Of a DNA stretch of 41,327 nucleotides, positions 37,498 to 41,327 are shown piece by piece; the stretch's first letter is position 1, and each line of letters opens with the position of its first letter. The DNA comes from Deltaproteobacteria bacterium (GTDB lineage Bacteria > Myxococcota > JACRCW01), in assembly GCA_016218805.1 (NCBI GenBank), contig JACRCW010000132.1, forward strand, positions 1-41,327, written 5' to 3'. The position numbers and the translations under genes are program-made. A model generated the notes under the pieces. The model was not told where the DNA came from, searched no databases, and saw only the letters and a list, made by a program, of their open reading frames with translations.

Positions 37498-39420
37498 TCA
37501 GGTTGGCGCGTGGCCCCTGCCGCGGCGCCGCATTGGCAGAACCACGGCAAACAGCAGGAACCACGGTACCAACCCCGAGTTCAGACAGCTGTAGGACGCG
37601 TCGCACAGCGGCGCCACGCACGTGCCGTCGACGCAGTCCCCCTCGTTGTCGCAATAGTGGTCATTGTCGCAGGACTCACCCAACGCGCGCAGGCGGCTGC
37701 AGGCGTAGCCGTGGCCCTGCGTCCAGTTGCACGCGCCCTGGCGCCCACAGTCGCTGTCGTCGTAACAGTCCGCGCCCTCAGGCAGCGGCGTGGCGCACAC
37801 CGCGGTCCAACCGCCGTCGGCGGACCACCCGCACCGGCCCGAGCGGCAAGCACCGCCTGACCAACAGGCGACGCCATCCTCCAGCTGTAGTCCGCAGGCG
37901 CCGCCGTCCGCCGTCGCGTGGCACGCGAGGCCGGACGCGCATGCCTCGTGGCTCGCACACGGGAACCCGTCGGGCGCGCGCGCGCCCGGCTTTGCCACGC
38001 AGCGCCCGGGCCAGGATGGATCATCCGCTTCGCAGCGGAGTTCCGGTCCCGTCTCGGCGCACCACCGGTCAAGGTGCGGGAAGTCCCCGCACGGCTCGCC
38101 GGCCGCGGGAGGGGGTTTGCAGATGCCCGTGACGTCGCTGGGCTGCTCGCGCCGGCAGGTCAGGGGCCAGGCGCACGTCCCCTGCTCGCTGTGTTCGGTG
38201 GCCGGGGCCTCGCACGGGGAGTCGGCAGGAACGCGGGGCAGGCAGGTGGGCGGGTTGCCTTGGCACGCGTCCAGGGTGTTCAGGCAGTTGCCGCTCATGA
38301 AGTCGTTGCTGGGTGAGTTGTCCGCATGGCTGCAGGCGGCGCCGGTGCGCGCAAACCCGAGGCAGGTACCCCCGATGCACAGCAGTCCGGGCTGGCAGGG
38401 GCGGTCCGGGCACGATGCGCCCGCCGGCGCGGACGACGCGCACACCCGCGGGGTGGACCCGGCCTGGTCCCGTGGCGGGAAGCAGGTCAGGCAGGGGCCG
38501 CAGTTGTCGTCGCCGGACAGGCCATCCCGGTCTCGGCACGCGGCGCCCTCGCCGAGGCGCGGCACGCACGTCCAGCTGGCATGGTCGCAGTAGGTCAGGT
38601 CATCACACGGGTCGTCCTGAGTGCCCGAGCAGTCCGCATCCAGCGGCAACGGCCCGCTGCATGCCCCGCGCAGGCATTCCAACTCCCTGGCGCAGTACGG
38701 GAGATCAAACCCGCCGCACGTTTCGCCCATGCCCACCAGCGGCGTGCACACGTGCGGGCCTCCATCCAACGACTGGCACGCCATGTCGCCCGTGCACTCC
38801 CAGTAGTTGTCGCACGGCTCGCCGGGCAGCGCGCGGATGACGCAGGTTCCCGTGCAGGATTCGCCGCGCGGATCCTTGCAGAACACACCCTGTGCGTGGG
38901 CGGCGCATTCAATGTCGTACTGGCAGGCGCCACCGGGCGGGACCCGTCCTGACCACGCGCGCTCGCACGGTGCCAGCAAGGCCCCCCCCGCGTCTCCTGC
39001 CGCCGCCAACAGCACTGCCCCTCGGCCCTGACGTCCGGCAAGGTCGCGCGCCTGCGCCGTGCAGGTCTGTTCCTGCTGGGAGTCGTGCGCCACGGTGCCC
39101 GCCGCCTCCGCCGCCAGCAGCAGCTGGGCGTCCAGGTACAGGGCTCCGTTGGGCACCGCGCACAGGTTCGCCTCGGCTGCCTCCCGGCTGCCGAACCATC
39201 GCTCAATCCACTCGTCCTCCGTGAGGTTCACGGCGGGGCACTGGGGAACCCAGGCCGCCTCCGCCGCGAGGATGTAGTTGATGTAGCCAGCGACGAAGCG
39301 GTGACACAGGTCCCGGGCGGCGGCGGCCCGGTCCGTGGTGGTGTCATCCACGCAGGCCGGCGGCAGGGCGAGCAACAACACCAACGCGGCGGCGCGGACA
39401 CGGGCTGGCGAACGCATCAT
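37498..39420 (-). CDS. Cys-rich lipoprotein with C-terminal hydrophobic/Arg tail
   Basis: This 640-residue protein has a clear lipobox (LLLALPPAC), an N-terminal helical part (about 30-160), then a long Cys-rich region (about 165-600) of the form GE-CD---EC---L-C---G--C, as in many Myxococcota surface proteins. The end has Cys, a hydrophobic segment beginning GLVPWFLLFAVVLP (about 615-628) and then RRRGRG. That resembles the MYXO-CTERM sorting signal, although the spacing is not perfect. A lipid anchor at one end and a sorting tail at the other is unusual. GGGGGA lies four bases before the ATG at 39420 and seven before the one at 39417; either could start the protein. A decayed copy of the tail occurs at 40831-40938. 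Function unknown. Confidence 0.85.
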   Translation of the reverse strand: MMRSPARVRAAALVLLLALPPACVDDTTTDRAAAARDLCHRFVAGYINYILAAEAAWVPQCPAVNLTEDEWIERWFGSREAAEANLCAVPNGALYLDAQLLLAAEAAGTVAHDSQQEQTCTAQARDLAGRQGRGAVLLAAAGDAGGALLAPCERAWSGRVPPGGACQYDIECAAHAQGVFCKDPRGESCTGTCVIRALPGEPCDNYWECTGDMACQSLDGGPHVCTPLVGMGETCGGFDLPYCARELECLRGACSGPLPLDADCSGTQDDPCDDLTYCDHASWTCVPRLGEGAACRDRDGLSGDDNCGPCLTCFPPRDQAGSTPRVCASSAPAGASCPDRPCQPGLLCIGGTCLGFARTGAACSHADNSPSNDFMSGNCLNTLDACQGNPPTCLPRVPADSPCEAPATEHSEQGTCAWPLTCRREQPSDVTGICKPPPAAGEPCGDFPHLDRWCAETGPELRCEADDPSWPGRCVAKPGARAPDGFPCASHEACASGLACHATADGGACGLQLEDGVACWSGGACRSGRCGWSADGGWTAVCATPLPEGADCYDDSDCGRQGACNWTQGHGYACSRLRALGESCDNDHYCDNEGDCVDGTCVAPLCDASYSCLNSGLVPWFLLFAVVLPMRRRGRGHAPT

Positions 39421-39620
39421 GATTCCCCCATTTGACGACCCAACCCAGCCCAGTCTTGAAAGCGCCGCGCCAGGGGTCAAGCGCAACGTCTGCGTGGAGC
39501 GCGGCGCCCCCCCGCGTGCCTCACGGTGGCGAAGCTGGATGGGTGGGCCACGCGAGATGGCCGGCGACGGGGCGCCAACCGGCGACACGCGAGGTCGCCA
39601 GACGGTAGCGCAAAAGAATG

Positions 39621-39645
39621 AAACCCCTACGGTGACCAGGGGTTT
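39621..39645 (-). terminator. Hairpin homologous to the ssrA terminator
   Basis: Eight-base arms (AAACCCCT at 39621-39628 and AGGGGTTT at 39638-39645) flank a 9-base loop. Loop and arms match the ssrA terminator hairpin at 40950-40976 apart from small changes, and the run of T residues on the minus strand is interrupted. It lies directly beside the duplicated ssrA 3' end. Confidence 0.7.
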
Positions 39646-39648
39646 TCA

Positions 39649-39668
39649 GGAGGCGGCGGGAATCGAAC
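39649..39668 (-). repeat. Duplicate of ssrA 3' end, attR-like
   Basis: Twenty bases are identical to 40982-41001, the 3' end of ssrA (acceptor stem and half of the T arm), in the same orientation. Homology stops after the core on the right side. A partial repeat of a tRNA or tmRNA 3' end is the usual mark of integration by a tyrosine recombinase. Confidence 0.72.
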
Positions 39669-39721
39669 AGGCGTTGAGCATGCCGTGATTACGCAGCGTT
39701 GGCTGGAAGCCGCAGCGACGA

Positions 39722-39747
39722 TACCCCCCAAAAGTACCCCCACAACG
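39722..39747. repeat. Pair of C-rich 13-bp direct repeats, possible integrase arm sites
   Basis: TACCCCCCAAAAG (39722-39734) is followed directly by TACCCCCACAACG (39735-39747). Adjacent TACCCCC repeats near a tRNA-type attachment site recall integrase arm-binding sites, as far as I remember. They lie just inside the attR-like repeat, which fits. No integrase gene is visible in the window. Confidence 0.4.
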
Positions 39748-39778
39748 GGGCACCTGCGTTGCTTGGCGTTTGGCGTTC

Positions 39779-40060
39779 TTACGAGGGCCGCTTGGGCGGT
39801 TGTTCCTCCAACCGCTCCACCCGCGCCTCCAAGGCCGCCACCCGCTCGGCCATGGCGTCAGGCTCAGGCTGGCGCGCGTTCAGCTTCATGAGCTCCCGGC
39901 GAGTCTCTGCCCGATGCGCGGACAGCTCGGCCTGCAGGCGCTCCAAGTGTCCACCGTGTTCCACGCGCAGACCGCGCAACTCGTCACGCATGCCGCGCAT
40001 TTCCTCACGGATCTCGCGTAGCAGCTCCGGCACCAGGTCCCGCGTGTTGTCGCTCGGCAT
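39779..40060 (-). CDS. Small coiled-coil protein
   Basis: This 93-residue protein starts at MPSDNTRDLVPELLREIREE. It is almost wholly helical and charged, with heptad-like Leu and Met spacing over residues 8-58 and again at 70-86 (AERVAALEARVERLEE), so a coiled coil is likely. There is no signal peptide. The frame extends further upstream with a Cys-containing hydrophobic stretch, but the internal ATG at 40060 begins a typical cytosolic sequence. The ribosome site is weak. It lies inside the interval bounded by the two ssrA 3' ends. I do not recognise a family and cannot assign a function. Confidence 0.65.
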   Translation of the reverse strand: MPSDNTRDLVPELLREIREEMRGMRDELRGLRVEHGGHLERLQAELSAHRAETRRELMKLNARQPEPDAMAERVAALEARVERLEEQPPKRPS

Positions 40061-40255
40061 GGCGGAAAGCGTAGCGCAGCCAAGCACCACTGCAAGAGCC
40101 GGGTGGCAGCCGGGACCGGCGTGTGGACGCGCAACGCGGGGCCGCAAGCGTACACGCGCAAGACCACGCCCGGCGGAGCCAGGGCCTGGTGGACCAGGGC
40201 GCCTGGAGGCGGCTGATGCGGTGCGCCTCCCGCATCCGTGCGCTAGCTTGGGAGC

Positions 40256-40483
40256 ATGACGCCCCCCAGCTTTCCAGTTGTGTTGACGCCTGACGTCGAG
40301 GACGGCGGTTTCTTGGCCACCTGTCCCATCATCCCGGGGTGCATCAGCCAGGGCGACACCCGAGAGGAAGCACTGGCCAACATCCGGGAGGCCATTGCGC
40401 TGTGCCTCAAGTGCCAGGCGGAAGAGGGCTGGACGCTGCCGCAGCAGTACGAGGTGGCAAGCGTGACGGTGGCTGCCGCCTGA
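40256..40483 (+). CDS. hicB: HicB-like antitoxin, single domain
   Basis: This 75-residue protein matches the HicB partial-RNase H-like fold: FPVVLTPDVEDGGFLATCP, then IPGCISQGDTREEALANIREAI. It lacks the C-terminal DNA-binding domain present in longer HicB proteins, so it would neutralise the toxin but may not repress the operon alone. GGGAG lies one base before the ATG. The stop codon overlaps the start of the next gene (TGATG). The antitoxin gene comes first, the reverse of the classical hicA-hicB order but common for this short type. Confidence 0.88.
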   Translation: MTPPSFPVVLTPDVEDGGFLATCPIIPGCISQGDTREEALANIREAIALCLKCQAEEGWTLPQQYEVASVTVAAA

Positions 40484-40695
40484 TGCACGCCCTGACTTCC
40501 GGCAAGCCGTGCATCACCGCGCTTGCCAAGGTCGGCTACCAGCGCACGCGCCAGGAGGGCAGCCACGTGCGCCTGGCGTGTGAGGGCCGGGGGCCCGTGA
40601 CGGTGCCGCTGCACAAGACCCTGAAGCGCGGCATTCTGCGGAGCATCATCCGCGTGGCGGAACTGACCGTGGACGAGTTCTGCGCGTTGTTGTGA
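40483..40695 (+). CDS. hicA: HicA-like mRNA interferase toxin
   Basis: This 70-residue protein is of the YcfA/HicA dsRBD-like family. It contains SGKPCITALAKVGY, the catalytic-His segment RQEGSHVRLA, the TVPLHKTLKRG strand and the IIRVAELTVDEFCALL tail. Members cleave mRNA in a translation-independent way and are held inactive by HicB. The ATG shares one base with the hicB stop codon, so the pair is coupled. The active-site His is present, so the toxin is probably functional. It sits in the interval bounded by the ssrA 3' end repeats, a common location for accessory toxin-antitoxin genes. Confidence 0.9.
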   Translation: MHALTSGKPCITALAKVGYQRTRQEGSHVRLACEGRGPVTVPLHKTLKRGILRSIIRVAELTVDEFCALL

Positions 40696-40778
40696 GCCGC
40701 AGTTGACGTTCCGTTGGCATGCCGGGCCAGTTCCGATGAAACCTACTGGGTCAAATCCGATGAGCGCCGAAGGGGTCC

Positions 40779-40830
40779 CGGGCCGGTGAGCACGACAACC
40801 TTACGCCCGCCCGCACTCGGGGACCAGAAT
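40779..40830. repeat. 52-bp intergenic repeat, copy 2
   Basis: It matches 37361-37412 with one mismatch. Here it is followed by the decayed remains of a gene 3' end related to the 640-aa lipoprotein, in the same order as at copy 1. The match covers only these 52 bases; the flanks differ. Confidence 0.9.
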
Positions 40831-40938
40831 CACTCTGCCGGCACGTCGGCCGCCGGCGTCAGAGCTCTGTACACGGGAGTGGGCGCGCATGACGGCGCCC
40901 GCGGCGCGGCAGCGGCGGAACCACGGCACCAGGCCCAT
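40831..40938 (-). pseudogene. Decayed 3' end of a lipoprotein paralogue
   Basis: Reading leftward, the minus strand codes GLVPWF followed by Arg/Cys-rich residues, matching the start of the C-terminal tail of the 640-aa lipoprotein at 37560-37577. The hydrophobic segment is lost, and about 88 bases further on lies the 52-bp repeat. Only the tail and the downstream repeat can be recognised. I read it as the remnant of a duplicated gene end. Confidence 0.45.
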
Positions 40939-40943
40939 CGCAG

Positions 40944-40976
40944 AAAAAAGAAACCCCTGGGGTGACCAGGGGTTTC
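40944..40976 (-). terminator. Intrinsic terminator of ssrA
   Basis: An 11-bp perfect stem (40950-40960 with 40966-40976) with a 5-base loop is followed on the minus strand by TTTTTT (40949-40944). It lies five bases beyond the mature tmRNA 3' end. Confidence 0.92.
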
Positions 40977-40980
40977 GGGT

Positions 40981-41327
40981 TGGAGGCGGCGGGAATCGAA
41001 CCCGCGTCCGGAAGTGATTGGTCTCGTGCCTCTACGCGCGTAGCCTCGTGCTTGTACGGGGCCGGGAGTCCACGGGCAGGCTCATCCGGTCACGGTGCCC
41101 GCTATTGTCTTGACGCCGTCCAACAGGCACGAACGGCATCCAGCCCGCTAGGTTGACACGGGTGATCCTCCCAACAGGCACGGGAGGACCCATGGCTCAA
41201 GCCGACGCCTTCTCAGGCCGCGAGAGCGAGCTCAACGTCATCGTTGGCACTCGTATGTTGCCTACCTTTTTGACGAGGGGACAGGCACCCCCGGCGCGCC
41301 ACACGGACCTCCCGACCCCCGTCGAAA
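40981..41327 (-). ncRNA. ssrA: tmRNA (5' end beyond window)
   Basis: Transfer-messenger RNA, which rescues stalled ribosomes and tags the nascent chain for degradation. The 3' end carries a T arm (GCGGGTTCGATTCCCGC) and the acceptor strand CGCCTCC plus A; CCA is not encoded and must be added. The minus strand starts at the window edge with TTTCGACGGGGG, the conserved block near the tmRNA 5' end, so only about 15 bases are missing. The tag frame (41248 down to 41213) reads ANDDVELALAA and stop. About 347 bases are visible, close to the normal length. The terminator lies just downstream. Confidence 0.95.
40982..41001 (-). repeat. attL-like 20-bp core inside ssrA 3' end
   Basis: This is the 3' terminal 20 bases of ssrA before the discriminator base, identical to 39649-39668. 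It would be the intact, gene-side copy of an attachment site at the ssrA 3' end, bounding a 1.31-kb interval with the hicBA pair. Confidence 0.7.

Larger units (their letters stand above)
39421..39778. other. 358-base gap with duplicated ssrA 3' end
   Basis: There is no credible gene here. The left half is the upstream region of the 640-aa lipoprotein gene. The right half contains a degenerate copy of the ssrA terminator and 3' end (39621-39668) and a pair of C-rich direct repeats (39722-39747). Confidence 0.7.

Noticed and set aside
40714..40965. Plus-strand frame of 83 residues sharing GPVSTTT-RPPALGDQN with the frame at 37360
   Set aside because: The shared residues come from the 52-bp intergenic repeat; the rest of both frames is unrelated and lies over a terminator or other genes.

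Overview
The window looks like chromosomal DNA from a high-GC, predatory or saprophytic Myxococcota-type bacterium. The pointers are the GC-rich third codon positions, Cys-rich repeat families of the kind common in Myxococcota (the NG-ETDVDCGG-C--C unit and the CEVN---D--HCG-C unit), several Ser-rich lipoproteins, a C-terminal Cys/hydrophobic/Arg tail resembling a MYXO-CTERM sorting tag, and a tmRNA whose tag reads ANDDVELALAA. This assignment is an inference; no rRNA or marker gene is present.

Left end (1-7.8 kb): a threonine-to-glycine catabolic pair (tdh, cut by the window edge, then kbl), then a cytochrome b561-type membrane protein. Across a hairpin, in convergent orientation, lies a lipoprotein with about 40 uninterrupted Gly-X-Y collagen-like triplets and two CxxCH haem sites. 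An OmpA-family protein with thrombospondin-type-3 calcium repeats is translationally coupled to a Ser-rich DUF1554-like lipoprotein. A TPR lipoprotein follows on the minus strand.

Centre (7.9-32.4 kb): a 24.5-kb plus-strand operon of six exported proteins, called A-F here. A (270 aa), D (178 aa) and F (2698 aa) have lipoprotein signal peptides; B (2528 aa), C (724 aa) and E (1753 aa) have ordinary signal peptides. Four of the five junctions overlap or lie within 4 bases (A-B 4 bases, C-D GTGA, D-E ATGA, E-F GTGA); B-C depends on the start chosen. No enzyme active site is visible. The proteins carry cohesin-like beta-sandwiches (A, B, D), EF-hand/dockerin-like calcium loops (B, E, and TSP3 in F), a SUEL-type lectin domain, LamG-like domains, two fibrinogen-C-like domains, about 21 Cys-rich repeats, a tail-fibre-like stalk (C) and a long helical protein with a beta-rich C-terminus that may resemble the TcB-binding end of Tc toxins (E). 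I read this as a surface-anchored, calcium-dependent adhesin or effector complex. It is the best candidate here for an undescribed system.

Right of the operon (32.4-39.4 kb, minus strand): a 1277-aa STAND-type ATPase with two degenerate cyclase-like domains and C-terminal TPRs, preceded by two Cys-rich lipoproteins.

Right end (39.4-41.3 kb): ssrA (tmRNA) runs leftward off the window edge. Its 3' end and terminator are duplicated 1.33 kb away. The interval holds a small coiled-coil gene, a hicBA toxin-antitoxin pair, a decayed copy of the 3' end of the neighbouring lipoprotein gene and possible integrase arm sites. This looks like a small or eroded integrative element at the ssrA attachment site.
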